From Acidovorax kalamii (GTDB lineage Bacteria > Pseudomonadota > Gammaproteobacteria > Burkholderiales > Burkholderiaceae_C), in the NCBI RefSeq assembly GCF_002245625.1, contig NZ_NOIG01000006.1, positions 425,360 to 489,359 on the forward strand: a stretch of 64,000 nt of DNA. Reading direction: 5' to 3'. The stretch's first letter is position 1, and every line of letters starts with the position of its first letter. The translations under genes and the position numbers were made by a program. Below the pieces are notes generated by a model. That model was not told the origin of the DNA. It saw only the letters and a list, made by a program, of their open reading frames with translations, and ran no database searches. This document shows positions 24,999-33,310 of the stretch, piece by piece.

Positions 24999-26252
24999 TC
25001 AGCCCGACACCGCCAGGCCTGCCGCCACACCACCAAACAGATCGCCTTCGACCTGTGGCGTGCTGGGGAAGGCAGCCTTCAGCGCCTGCCGCAACGGCCG
25101 CAGCGCCGACGAGCCCCCGGTGAGGTAAATCGCCTGCAGCCCCTGCCCGGCCAGCCCGGCGCTGCGCACACAGTCCTGCGCGCAGGCCACCACCTGCGCC
25201 AGCGGCTGTTCCAGGAACTGCGCCAACCCCTGCGACGTCACCGCCGCCGCCAGGTCGGGCTCGATCCAGTCCAGCGGCATGAGCGCATCGGCGTCCGACA
25301 GCGAGGCAGCAATCTTGGCCTGTTCCACCGTGTTGGCCAGGCGGTGGCCCAGGCGCTCGTTCAGCACCCACATCAGCCGCCCATGCAGGCGCGCGTCGGC
25401 ATAGTCGGTGCGCAGGTTCTGCGCGTCGCGCAGGGCCCGGGGCGCATACAGCCACTGGATCAGGTGCCAGGTGGACAGGTCGAAGAACACCCGGCTCGGC
25501 ACCTCGCGCCCCGTGGGCCCGGTGTGGCGAAAGCCCAGAAGCGGCATGAGCAGGTCCAGGCTCAGGCGGCGGTCAAAGTCCGTGCCGCCGATGTGCACAC
25601 CCGTGGTGGCCAGCACATCCGCGCTGCGGTCTGCGCGGGCCATGCGCTCGGGGCCCAGGCGCACCACGGTGAAGTCCGACGTGCCCCCGCCAATGTCCAC
25701 CACCAGCACCAGCGACTCGTGCGCAATGCGCTGCTCGTAGTCCAGCGCCGCCGCAATGGGCTCGAACTGGAACGACACGTTCTCGAAGCCCGCCCCCAGC
25801 GCCGCCTGGCGCAGTGCGTCTTCGGCCTGCTGGTCGCGCTCGGCATCGCCGTCCACAAAATGCACGGGGCGACCCATCACCACACGCGCAGGGAGGCCGC
25901 CCAGCTCTTCGCGGGCCTTCTGCGCCAGCATGCGCAGGAACAGGCTGATGATGTCCTGGTAGCTCACCATCTTGTTGTGCACGGCCGTCTTGTCCTGCAG
26001 CAGCGCGCTGCCCAGCAGGCTCTTGAGCGAGCGCATCAGGCGCCCCTCGGTACCCGCCAGGTACTGCCCCACGGCATCGCGCCCAAAGTGCGTGCTGTGG
26101 TCCTCGCCATTGAAGAACAGCGCCGTCGGCAGCGTGTGCGCCGCCCCCTCCAGCGCAATCATCCGCGCAGGGCCCGCGCCTTGTCGCACCGCCATGGCGG
26201 AATTGGAAGTGCCAAAGTCGATACCGAGGGTGGTGTCGTGCAGAAGGGGCAT
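24999..26252 (-). CDS. Hsp70-family protein (YegD-like actin-fold ATPase)
   Basis: A 417-residue protein with the DnaK nucleotide-binding domain: phosphate 1 TLGIDFGTSNSAMAV (residues about 7-21), connect 1 and phosphate 2 VLVVDIGGGTSDFTVV (about 183-198), adenosine motif AIYLTGGSSALRPLRQ. There is no substrate-binding beta-domain or lid; the protein ends right after the ATPase fold, as in YegD. An insertion-rich middle segment separates the two phosphate loops. It stands alone. The function of these truncated Hsp70s is unknown; a specialised chaperone or peptidoglycan/cell-shape role cannot be told from the sequence. Confidence 0.86.
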   Translation of the reverse strand: MPLLHDTTLGIDFGTSNSAMAVRQGAGPARMIALEGAAHTLPTALFFNGEDHSTHFGRDAVGQYLAGTEGRLMRSLKSLLGSALLQDKTAVHNKMVSYQDIISLFLRMLAQKAREELGGLPARVVMGRPVHFVDGDAERDQQAEDALRQAALGAGFENVSFQFEPIAAALDYEQRIAHESLVLVVDIGGGTSDFTVVRLGPERMARADRSADVLATTGVHIGGTDFDRRLSLDLLMPLLGFRHTGPTGREVPSRVFFDLSTWHLIQWLYAPRALRDAQNLRTDYADARLHGRLMWVLNERLGHRLANTVEQAKIAASLSDADALMPLDWIEPDLAAAVTSQGLAQFLEQPLAQVVACAQDCVRSAGLAGQGLQAIYLTGGSSALRPLRQALKAAFPSTPQVEGDLFGGVAAGLAVSG

Positions 26253-26411
26253 GGGAAACGTGCGGGGGATACTGAAGGGAGAACGCGATGCGGCGGACCA
26301 GGCCGTCCGCCATGTCTGCGCAGCGAAGGCAACACCGGCCCGATGGCAGGCGACACAAGGAAAAGAGGCCTGCGCCCACCACCGGCACCGTCATGGCGAT
26401 GCGTGAAATTG

Positions 26412-26446
26412 AAAAAGCCCTTGATTCTTTCAAATCAAGGGCTTTT
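26412..26446 (-). terminator. Terminator, probably the original tRNA-Phe terminator
   Basis: AAAAGCCCTTGATT / AATCAAGGGCTTTT with a 6-nt loop lies directly downstream of the tRNA-Phe 3' fragment on the minus strand. It is likely the host terminator moved away from the tRNA by the element insertion. Confidence 0.85.
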
Positions 26447-26494
26447 GTTTGGTGGCCTGGGGCGGAATCGAACCACCGACACAAGGATTTTCAA
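26436..26494. repeat. Left attachment site: copy of the tRNA-Phe 3' half
   Basis: This 59-bp stretch repeats at 45669-45727 with one mismatch (G26447 against A45680). The last 47 bp are identical and comprise the tRNA-Phe 3' half, from CCA (26450-26452) through the T-arm to the anticodon region; after TTTTCAA the sequences diverge. Since the tRNA reads leftward, this is the displaced host 3' end left by site-specific integration. Confidence 0.92.
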
Positions 26495-26853
26495 GACAAC
26501 GCCCAGTTTCGGAGTAGCTGCGCCCAAGCCTAAGAATTGTAACGATTTTTCGCAATCCGTCTGTACCTCCCCGGGTGCTTCCGAACTGACCGCCGAACCT
26601 TCCGTCCGGCCCACCTGACGAGCCACCATTTTTCCAATCAAATCAATGCGTTGGCGTTGCCGCCTCCGAACCCGCCGACCGAGCACCCTCCGTGACACCG
26701 GAGGTTCTCTTCGTGGTAACTCCCGCTGTTCCCTGCTGCATAGGCATCGGGCAGAATTCGGCCAATTGCAGTCATCATCCACCGTCGGTTGTGGAGTAGG
26801 GTAGTGCCCGTGCGGCCACGCAACAAGAACTGACTCCTGGAAAGGTAAGCTCA
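26495..26853. other. Island left end, no supported gene
   Basis: About 360 bases between the attachment site and the first island gene. A minus-strand frame runs through it and through the attachment site, but its low-complexity Arg/Pro composition and lack of a ribosome site do not support a gene. It probably holds integrase-binding arm sites and the promoter of the DUF2971 gene. Confidence 0.5.
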
Positions 26854-27498
26854 ATGGCAACGACGTCTTCGCCTACCACCACCTACCTCCGCAGGTACAC
26901 GGATCTGCCTGCGCTGCTGCATCTATTGACCGAGCGGAAGCTGACATTGCTTGATCCCAAGACCTGGGACGACAAGAACGATGCCTTCTTCATCTCGCTG
27001 TACAAGGAAAAGAAGAAGCTGAAGACGGTTCTAGGCTTATGCTTTTCGCAGACGTCCGAGACGTATCATCATTGGCGCGTTTTTTCCAACGGACCAGCCG
27101 GCGTCTGTATTGTGTTTGATCGAGACGCGCTTTTGACGGCAATGAAGAAGGTTCATGGGCTGTCTACTGGCAGCATGAATTACATGACTCTCGCTGACGC
27201 CAGGAAGAAGACCGTTAGGATCTCAGAACTACCTTTTCTGAAGCGAAACGGATTCAAGCCAGAGAGAGAGTTCCGGGCAATTTTCGAATCTTCAACGGTC
27301 GATCTCCCGGCGCTGAGCGTAGATATTCCCCTCGCCTGCATTCGCAGTGTGTCTCTAAGTCCCTGGATGCACAACAGCTTGTCAGCGTCTACCGTCGCCG
27401 CCATCCGATCAATCAATGGCTGTGCCAAGCTTAAGGTCTCTCGATCCACATTGATTTCCAATGAGCAGTGGAAGGCCATTGGAATGGCCGCTACCTAG
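26854..27498 (+). CDS. DUF2971 domain protein
   Basis: A 214-residue protein with the DUF2971 layout: an N-terminal YLRRYTDLPALLHLLTERKL block, LDPKTWDDKNDAFF, the central CFSQTSETYHHWRVFSNGPA and FKPEREFRAIFE near the C-terminus. GGAAAGGT lies about 8 bases before the ATG. The family is common in islands, phages and defence neighbourhoods and has no established activity; the conserved Trp, His and Glu pattern has led others to suspect an enzymatic or nucleotide-related role. It is the first gene inside the left end of the island, a favoured place for accessory genes. Confidence 0.75.
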   Translation: MATTSSPTTTYLRRYTDLPALLHLLTERKLTLLDPKTWDDKNDAFFISLYKEKKKLKTVLGLCFSQTSETYHHWRVFSNGPAGVCIVFDRDALLTAMKKVHGLSTGSMNYMTLADARKKTVRISELPFLKRNGFKPEREFRAIFESSTVDLPALSVDIPLACIRSVSLSPWMHNSLSASTVAAIRSINGCAKLKVSRSTLISNEQWKAIGMAAT

Positions 27499-27745
27499 AT
27501 GCCTACCAGGCGGCATTGGGCCCGGAGCTGTCTTTCAACCAAGACCTACAAAGCCATCACCTGATGATGTACTTGTATGGCATGGTCCAACTCGTTGCGC
27601 AAGCTATAGTAGTTGTAACGAACGCACTCGCAGACCTGATCGCCGCTTGAGGTGGCGTTAGATCTCCGAATTGGTGCCCAACCGAGCATCGGCTGAACCG
27701 ACGTCGCGAAACGCCGCGACGAAATGGCCTCTCTTGACAATCAGA

Positions 27746-28414
27746 ATGACCGAAGAACGACACAGCACGATGCCTCATAAATGCCGGATTGGAATGCCTT
27801 GGCCTATCGGGCCTCGCGTCGAGGATCCGATTCGGATCAAGGAGTTCACTAGTGCTTTAAATGCCCTCCGCTGGGATATCACTATCGCACGCGCGTCACT
27901 CGCGACTGTCTTTGACGAACTGGGTCGGCTTGCACACGCTGAAATTCGCTACTACTACGCGCGCAGGAAGGTGGCGGGCTGGAGAGGCGCTTGGTTCAGA
28001 GGACTAGCTTGGCTGTTCGGCACCGCTGGAGTATTGGTGCCGGTGATACATCCCATCCTCCTTGATCCGCCAAAGACATTCCTGTCTTTCGGGTATCTCG
28101 CCATTGCAGGTGCCGGCGCTCTCCTTGTTGCGGACAGTGTGTTCGGGGGCAGTGCCGCGCACGGGAGGTTTACGACTACTCAGCTAAAGCTTGAGCACGT
28201 GTACGAGAAGTTCTCTTTGGAATGGCAGGTGCTATTAGCAGCCTATGACGCTCAACCGGAAGCGCACGCAGCAGTGCGTCTCTTGGAGAGGGCGATTTCA
28301 TTCGTCGATGCCCTTCATGGCGAGATTGCCTCAGAGACTGCTGCGTGGAAGGTGACCTTGCAAGAAATCAAAGAGGAGCTTGAGCGTCAACAGAAGGCGA
28401 AGCCTGCCGACTGA
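27746..28414 (+). CDS. SLATT-like two-helix membrane protein
   Basis: About 222 residues. A long amphipathic N-terminal helix (residues about 25-75: ALRWDITIARASLATVFDEL, then EIRYYYARRKVAGWRGAWF) leads into two close transmembrane helices (WLFGTAGVLVPVIHPILL and FGYLAIAGAGALLVADSVF), followed by a helical C-terminal tail. This is the plan of SLATT proteins, predicted pore-forming effectors of nucleotide-signalling immune systems. No cyclase or SLOG partner is adjacent, so if it is an effector it would act alone or with a distant sensor. Three Met codons (27671, 27746, 27770) could start it; 27746 is a compromise, and the first 30 residues are poorly supported. Confidence 0.55.
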   Translation: MTEERHSTMPHKCRIGMPWPIGPRVEDPIRIKEFTSALNALRWDITIARASLATVFDELGRLAHAEIRYYYARRKVAGWRGAWFRGLAWLFGTAGVLVPVIHPILLDPPKTFLSFGYLAIAGAGALLVADSVFGGSAAHGRFTTTQLKLEHVYEKFSLEWQVLLAAYDAQPEAHAAVRLLERAISFVDALHGEIASETAAWKVTLQEIKEELERQQKAKPAD

Positions 28415-28591
28415 GGGGGGAAGAGGTTGGCGCAGATACGATTTAACTAATCTGTCGCCTTGGGCACGCTTGGCATGAGCGTCTGCATTCTCTAACTGCC
28501 ACCGGCTGCTTCTGGCCGGCAGCAGGCCGTCAGATCCCGCCAATGGGTGGGCACCCCAGCTCCCAGAGGAAGCCAGGGCACTTCGCCACGC

Positions 28592-29764
28592 TTACGCGGC
28601 CTTCCTGACGATCATCGACCCCGCATTCGCAGCCTCCTGCAGAGCTTTCGATGACAGGTGGGCATACCGCATGGTCACTTTAGGATCGCTGTGCCCAAGT
28701 ATCTGTTGAACCTCAAACAGACTGCGCCCACGCGAGACCAGGAACGACGCAAAGGTGTGCCGTAGGTCGTGAATGCGGATGTTGACTCCCGCCTTCTTGC
28801 GCAGCCGGTACCACGCCCGGGTAATGGCGGTGTACGGCTTGCCTGTCACCGGTGAGGGGAACAGATACTGCGATTGCCCTTGAGACTCCAACTGCTCCAG
28901 CACCCACAAGGCCGAGTCGTTCAACGGGATGGAACGTGGCTTCTTGGATTTGGACAAGCTGGCCTCTACCTTCCACATGCCCCGCTCGATATTGATGTTC
29001 TTCCAGGTGGCGGTGAGCCCCTCGTTCAGACGGGCACCCGTACTCAGCAAAAACATCAGAATCAGGCAGACCGTGCGATTGCGATCGGTGCGCAACACAT
29101 GCAGCAGTTGCTCTAGCTGCATTTCGTCGAGGTAGTTCTCGACCTGGTTGTCCACCATGAACAGCTTGATGCCCTTGAGCACGTTCTTTTCGATGAACTC
29201 CCATTGCACGGCGAGGTTCAATGCACGGCGCATCAGCTTGATGCAGTGATCCGCTGAGGCAGGGCTTTGTTTTTGCAGGAACGCCCGGTGGAACACCTCC
29301 ACCTCCCGACGGGAGATCGCATTCAGGGGCATGTCCTTGAACGTGGGCGCAAGGTGCAGGCGGTACAGCTGCTCGTCCTTCTTGGCGGAACGTTTGTGAG
29401 AAATCGCATGAGGCATGTAGTGTTCGCGCATGAACACGTCGAGCGTCATCGAGTCCAAAGAGGCTTTGGTTGACGTCTCTGAGATCGAGCGCTTGGGCGC
29501 CAACACATGGGCGGCCTTGAGCTGGCGAGCTTGCTTGCGGGCCTGGGCGAGGGTCACGTCTTTGATCGTCCCGAGCTTGGTATAGCTGTTGGTGCCCTTG
29601 TCATTCTTTTGACGTAGGTACCAAGCGGGAACAGCAGTGACAGATGCACGGCACTCGACGAACAAGCCGGGCTCGTCCGCAACGCTGTACTCGATCTTGG
29701 TTTTCCCGGGAGGGCACACCAGACCGGACGCCATGAAGGCAGGGGTAAAAGTCATGACTGGCAT
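28592..29764 (-). CDS. int: Site-specific tyrosine integrase
   Basis: A 390-residue phage/island integrase. The N-terminal domain (about 1-95) resembles the DUF4102 arm-binding domain (MASGLVCPPGKTKIEYSVAD, then IKDVTLAQARKQARQLKAA). It is followed by the SAM-like core-binding domain and a catalytic domain with the Arg in STGARLNEGL, HDLRHTFASF and the Tyr in VTMRYAHLS. AAGGAG is 6-7 bases ahead of the ATG at 29764, which excludes a longer form to 29800. It presumably recombines the 47-bp tRNA-Phe identity. It is not adjacent to either end (2.1 kb from the left), which is unusual but not rare. No excisionase was recognised. Confidence 0.92.
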   Translation of the reverse strand: MPVMTFTPAFMASGLVCPPGKTKIEYSVADEPGLFVECRASVTAVPAWYLRQKNDKGTNSYTKLGTIKDVTLAQARKQARQLKAAHVLAPKRSISETSTKASLDSMTLDVFMREHYMPHAISHKRSAKKDEQLYRLHLAPTFKDMPLNAISRREVEVFHRAFLQKQSPASADHCIKLMRRALNLAVQWEFIEKNVLKGIKLFMVDNQVENYLDEMQLEQLLHVLRTDRNRTVCLILMFLLSTGARLNEGLTATWKNINIERGMWKVEASLSKSKKPRSIPLNDSALWVLEQLESQGQSQYLFPSPVTGKPYTAITRAWYRLRKKAGVNIRIHDLRHTFASFLVSRGRSLFEVQQILGHSDPKVTMRYAHLSSKALQEAANAGSMIVRKAA

Positions 29765-30023
29765 AAAGACTCCTTTCGAGTGGTTGGAAATACGTGCCAC
29801 GAGGGACTGGGCACAGAGGTGGTATGAGGTGGGTATGCACGAGGACTGCGAATCCCCGTGACAAGCGGCAGACTCAGCGATGCCCCTCGGCTCCTAGGCA
29901 GAGGGTGCAAGGTGGTCGTGTTGGAGCAACGTCTGGAAATAGACGACTCGTCAGAGCGGGCAGCCCTCAAGAGATGTGAGAGCCCTGGCCCGATGCGGCG
30001 CGGCCTGGAGAGCTGAAATTCCC

Positions 30024-30048
30024 CGAAACCTGGTGTTCTGGAAACCTG
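30024..30048. repeat. Iteron-like repeat pair, right of the integrase
   Basis: CGAAACCTG at 30024-30032 and GGAAACCTG at 30040-30048, spaced 16 bp. Their complement, CAGGTTTCC, recurs upstream of the AAA ATPase gene (31267-31336) with the same 16-bp spacing. The 308-base gap 29765-30072 holds this pair and no supported gene. Confidence 0.6.
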
Positions 30049-30072
30049 GGCCTCTCCCGGCACCGTGGGTGG

Positions 30073-31158
30073 TTAGTAGTCGTCGGGATCGACAGGAGCG
30101 ATCCAAGGCGTCAGTAGCGAGTAGATTTTGGCGCCACGTGCCCCGACACGCACTGACCAGAAATTGCGTGTCTTGTCTGTCCCAGCATATGTGTCGAGCA
30201 CAATGCCAACAGCTCGGCGGCTTAGGTCCGTTTGTGCCTGCACTTCTTTCAGAAGCTCCATTTTCTGAGAAACACCGTCAGAGATGCATTTCTTGATGAT
30301 CTCAATGGCTTCGGCGTCACGTGCCATACGCGCCTTATGTTTCATCTCAGCCAGTTCTTCTTCAGGAACAAGACGAACTGCCGCGAGCTTTTCCACATAG
30401 GGCACTTTGGGATCACCGGGGTATGTGCAGTACACATACTTCTCGACCGGGCCACGAGACTTCTCGTTTCTGAACTCCACCAACTTGACGCCCTGTTGGC
30501 CTTCAGCGTCGGTCGCACTCATGATGTGCGCGCAGTCGAAATCAGAGATGATGTCCGAAGTACCTCCATACTGCGGCCGACCATCAGCACCACGGTTCTT
30601 ATTGGTGTGTGCCAAGGCAATCACGGTGCCGCCTTTGGACACAAAAGATCTGACCAAGTCGGCAAACTTCGAGCTCTTCGTCTTGTCCATCAAGTCGACG
30701 AACTTCTTTAGTGTGTCCAATACCAATACCGTCCCGTTGGCCGTGCCTGTTTCGATCATCTCGAGCATTGCCACGCGAAGGCGTTCCACGCTAAAGCCCT
30801 CTTGGTCCCTCGCAAGGTAGTGAAAGCCGTACTTCTGCGCAAAGCCAAGCTTGTCTATGGCTCCGTTGAAGGAGTCATCCACATTGATGTAGTAGACCTT
30901 GTCGCCTCGGATGCGCCCACTTTTGATGGCTTCAATAAGAAGCGCAAATGTGATCAGTGTCTTTCCTGTGTTGTGCTCTGCGTACAGCACGGTGGATTCC
31001 CCAAGCAGCGCCACACCTTGCATGACATGAACCTGCGCAAGCTTCTGTGTCACGAGCAGCTCGTGCTTTCCCCTCAAAGAGAACTTGTCAAGTGGGTGAG
31101 CGATCTCTTCGACTCTTTGTGCCTCAACATTCTGTGCTTCGATTTCTGTAGTGTTCAT
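30073..31158 (-). CDS. RecA-fold AAA ATPase, RepA-like replication helicase candidate
   Basis: A 361-residue P-loop ATPase of the RepA/DnaB-type RecA fold (AAA_25 style). Walker A is LYAEHNTGKTLITFALL, with Ala in place of the usual first Gly; Walker B is VLVLDTLKKFVDLM; a further motif TVIALAHTNKNR matches the sensor strand of RepA and GvpD-like ATPases. The C-terminal region (about 265-361) has a winged-helix-like composition (ISDGVSQKMELLKEVQAQTD). GAGGA lies 6 bases before the ATG at 31158. It is flanked on both sides by 16-bp-spaced repeats, which supports a role in replicating the excised element. An alternative is a DNA-repair or silencing ATPase. Confidence 0.72.
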   Translation of the reverse strand: MNTTEIEAQNVEAQRVEEIAHPLDKFSLRGKHELLVTQKLAQVHVMQGVALLGESTVLYAEHNTGKTLITFALLIEAIKSGRIRGDKVYYINVDDSFNGAIDKLGFAQKYGFHYLARDQEGFSVERLRVAMLEMIETGTANGTVLVLDTLKKFVDLMDKTKSSKFADLVRSFVSKGGTVIALAHTNKNRGADGRPQYGGTSDIISDFDCAHIMSATDAEGQQGVKLVEFRNEKSRGPVEKYVYCTYPGDPKVPYVEKLAAVRLVPEEELAEMKHKARMARDAEAIEIIKKCISDGVSQKMELLKEVQAQTDLSRRAVGIVLDTYAGTDKTRNFWSVRVGARGAKIYSLLTPWIAPVDPDDY

Positions 31159-31266
31159 ATCAATCCTCAAGTTGTGTCACGCGCAGCGCATTAGCTCCGC
31201 CGTGAGCGGATAGGTATCAATAATTGGTAGGTAGATGTGGGCCGGGCGCCGACGCAACAGCAGCGT

Positions 31267-31364
31267 CAGGTTCCCAGCTTTTCAGGTTTCCGGGACTTCC
31301 CCCGGGCCGGAGAGCAGCCAGAAACTGCAGGTTTCCAGGTTGCCGACACTTCGGTCCCGGAAAC
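31267..31364. repeat. Iteron-like repeats and inverted repeat upstream of the AAA ATPase
   Basis: CAGGTTCCC (31267-31275), CAGGTTTCC (31283-31291) and CAGGTTTCC (31328-31336); the first two are 16 bp apart. They overlap an 11-bp perfect inverted repeat GTTTCCGGGAC (31286-31296) / GTCCCGGAAAC (31354-31364). This can be a replication-initiator binding region or the autoregulatory operator of the ATPase gene. Confidence 0.6.
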
Positions 31365-31409
31365 TTCGGTGGTGCAGGCCTAGGCGGGCAGTGAGTTCAC
31401 AGCTGGGCG

Positions 31410-32102
31410 CTAGTGCACCGACGGTTTAAGGGCATCTCCCGCAGGGCGATCCCAGATGTAGTCTGCCAGCATCGTAAGTCCAACGGCCTGTGGAGTTCCT
31501 AACAGCATGAATACTGTACGTTCAAGGGTGCGTTTCAGCTTGCTCCACCGGATGTTTTTGTTCGCCCGCTCAAACGATCGACCTACAAAGCGAGGATGGT
31601 CTTCATCGCGCATCCACAGTGAGATCAACGCTTCCAGAACCCGCCTTTCAAAAGGCGCGAAGTCGTCCCCAGCCTCTGCTGCAGCCAGGGCAGCGCCAAT
31701 GAGTACAGAGTAGTTCTCTTCAGTTTCATAGTAGCCGGACTCATCGACTTCAACGGTCGAATGCATGGCGCGCATCGCACGATCAAGGTCGTTCAACGGC
31801 ACTCGATTGTTGGCAAACTTGAACCACTCGCTAAAGGCAAGCCAGTGCGCTGAACCCTTGCGGTACTCGGCCGCAAGCGCCTCTAGCACTGGTGGACGGA
31901 ACGGGGCGAACATGTCTCCGTTGTGGGCGTTCCAGAAAGCTTCCCTGATGAGCGCAGGGTAAGACTCTTTGTTTCGGACCACAATGCCGCCTTGAGGCGC
32001 GGTCCTCGTGTACACACGGTTCGAGTACCGTGGCATAGCAGCTAAGGATGCGCTCTTAGTTGGCTCAATCTGTCCAAAGGGCATCTCGTCAAAATTCTTC
32101 AT
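31410..32102 (-). CDS. Hypothetical protein, 230 residues
   Basis: I do not recognise it. It is soluble, with two internal repeats of the pattern NKESYPALIREAFWNAHNGD-MFAPFRPPVLEALAAEY (about 44-80) and EENYSVLIGAALAAAEAGDD-FAPFERRVLEALISLW (about 128-165), so it is a tandem duplication of a helical module. A hydrophobic segment near 200-215 (VFMLLGTPQAVGLTML) is too short to be clearly membrane-spanning. It lies upstream of the AAA ATPase on the same strand with a 251-base gap that holds the iteron-like repeats; a replication or copy-control link is possible but unproven. Confidence 0.6.
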   Translation of the reverse strand: MKNFDEMPFGQIEPTKSASLAAMPRYSNRVYTRTAPQGGIVVRNKESYPALIREAFWNAHNGDMFAPFRPPVLEALAAEYRKGSAHWLAFSEWFKFANNRVPLNDLDRAMRAMHSTVEVDESGYYETEENYSVLIGAALAAAEAGDDFAPFERRVLEALISLWMRDEDHPRFVGRSFERANKNIRWSKLKRTLERTVFMLLGTPQAVGLTMLADYIWDRPAGDALKPSVH

Positions 32103-32125
32103 CGTTTCCTCAAGTCATTCATGGT

Positions 32126-32344
32126 CCGCAACTGCGGGATAAAAGACCAAAGACGATGGAAGACGGTCAGACGCGAGCAAGCAAGCGTTGCTTCAAACGA
32201 TACGATTAGAGGACTGGAAATTTCCACCCGTGACTAGACGCCCACACAAGCAAACTTGTGCAGTAAGACCGCTTCCACAGACTTTTGGTCTGCGAAAAAA
32301 ACCATCTGAAGCGAACTTCAAATGGCCCCTCAAGCAGGCTTGAG
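32126..32344. other. Non-coding array of small hairpins
   Basis: At least six short perfect or near-perfect hairpins in 220 bp: CCGCA-AC-TGCGG (32126-32137), AAGCAA-GCG-TTGCTT (32179-32193), CACAAG-CAAA-CTTGTG (32245-32260), CAGAC-TTTTG-GTCTG (32278-32292), CCATCTGAAG-CGAA-CTTCAAATGG with one mismatch (32302-32325), CTCAAG-CAGG-CTTGAG (32329-32344); also the palindrome GGAAATTTCC at 32216-32225. There is no open frame of note. Candidates are a single-strand or double-strand origin, an oriT-like region, or a structured RNA. Confidence 0.6.
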
Positions 32345-32863
32345 AGCTTGTCTTAGCGATCCGTAATTGCTACTGATCGCGCTTCCCATCAGGGTTTTTA
32401 GAGCAGAGTGGTCTGTTCAACCACGGCTCGTACGATTCGGCACTGAATAGCACCTAAAGCTTTTGCGACCGGCTTGGGGCCTTCTGCTTAAGCTCTGTGT
32501 GTATTGTCTTCCATCGCGCTTTCCAGTTCCATGATTTCCACAGGTTCCCACTCAGCTTGGTAGGTTGCTCTTGCGCACCAGTGGATGCAATGCTCGATTT
32601 CTGGCATAACCGCGCCCCAAAAAAAATAGCTGTGAGGCACCCCGGTGCAGCACCATGCGGCACCACCCCGGGGTATCTCTTTTACGTCCCTCCCTCGATC
32701 ACCCACGGCAAAGCCTCCGTGTCACACGGCATTCGTCTTCAGGGTTTTCTTGGGGAGGGTGTTCCGGCAGGCCAGCGCGCGAGGGCCGGGTCCGGGAGGC
32801 GGGCAAGAGCTGCCCAGGTTGGCCGCAGGCGGGCCGGTGGCTGCGGGGTGATAGGTCGGGGTA
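32345..32863. other. Intergenic region with a terminator-like structure
   Basis: No supported gene; short minus-strand frames here lack ribosome sites. ACCCCGG (32639-32645) and CCGGGGT (32669-32675) can pair, enclosing GGTGC/GCACC segments, and on the minus strand they are followed by a run of eight T at about 32618-32626. This could end the minus-strand operon of small genes that stops at 32864. Confidence 0.45.
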
Positions 32864-33013
32864 TCAGTCCCAGGCCGGGGTGCCCAGGCGCTCCGCCTCC
32901 CACCCGAGCAGACCTGCTGCATGGCTGGTGATGGCCAAGGGCAGAAGTTCGACGGGGATATCCCGGTCCAGCATGGCAGTGGCGGCAGTCAGAACGCAGT
33001 CTTGATAAGTCAT
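32864..33013 (-). CDS. Small protein, 49 residues, unknown
   Basis: A short frame beginning MTYQDCVLTAATAMLDRD and ending LGTPAWD. The ATG at 33013 is 3 bases after the TAA of the upstream membrane-protein gene, and an AAGAAGT ribosome site lies inside that gene's end, so it is coupled. Composition is protein-like and acidic. No family is recognised. It is the last gene of the minus-strand series. Confidence 0.5.
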   Translation of the reverse strand: MTYQDCVLTAATAMLDRDIPVELLPLAITSHAAGLLGWEAERLGTPAWD

Positions 33014-33016
33014 GGG

Positions 33017-33202
33017 TTACTTCTTTCTATGGGTGTCGAGGTAGAACACAAGCCCCGCAGCGATCAGCACGATCACGAGGAAGTGCAGCGGAAAGGCATA
33101 GACCAACAGGCCCAGTCCGACCAGGCACAACCAGCGGGCGCCGGAGGCCATGAGGTGAAGGACGAGCACAGTGGTCAGGGAAGCGGCAAGCAAAGCGGCC
33201 AT
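33017..33202 (-). CDS. Small two-helix membrane protein
   Basis: A 61-residue protein, mostly two hydrophobic helices (about 4-20 and 25-54), ending in the basic tail DTHRKK. AGGAG is 6 bases ahead of the ATG at 33202; a longer reading to 33277 lacks such a site. Two-helix proteins of this size are common in phages and islands as holin-like, exclusion or immunity proteins. Nothing here is specific. Confidence 0.6.
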   Translation of the reverse strand: MAALLAASLTTVLVLHLMASGARWLCLVGLGLLVYAFPLHFLVIVLIAAGLVFYLDTHRKK

Positions 33203-33310
33203 GAAGACTCCTAAAGCAAGGCAGAGGTAATAGGTCCTGGCGAGGGTGTCGCCGGTGGGTGGACTTACCGCTTGCAATGAGGGGGTCTGCAGGTGTTCGC
33301 AGGAGCTGGC

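Noticed and set aside
26435..26860. A 141-residue minus-strand frame at the island's left end
   Set aside because: It runs through the attachment site and the tRNA fragment and has no ribosome site or domain.
27468..27650. A 60-residue plus-strand frame (GTG start) overlapping the DUF2971 gene end
   Set aside because: Its C-terminal half is hydrophobic and protein-like, but there is no Shine-Dalgarno and it overlaps the preceding gene; support is too weak.
32126..32344. CRISPR array
   Set aside because: The hairpins do not share a repeat sequence and there are no equal spacers; no cas genes are in the window.
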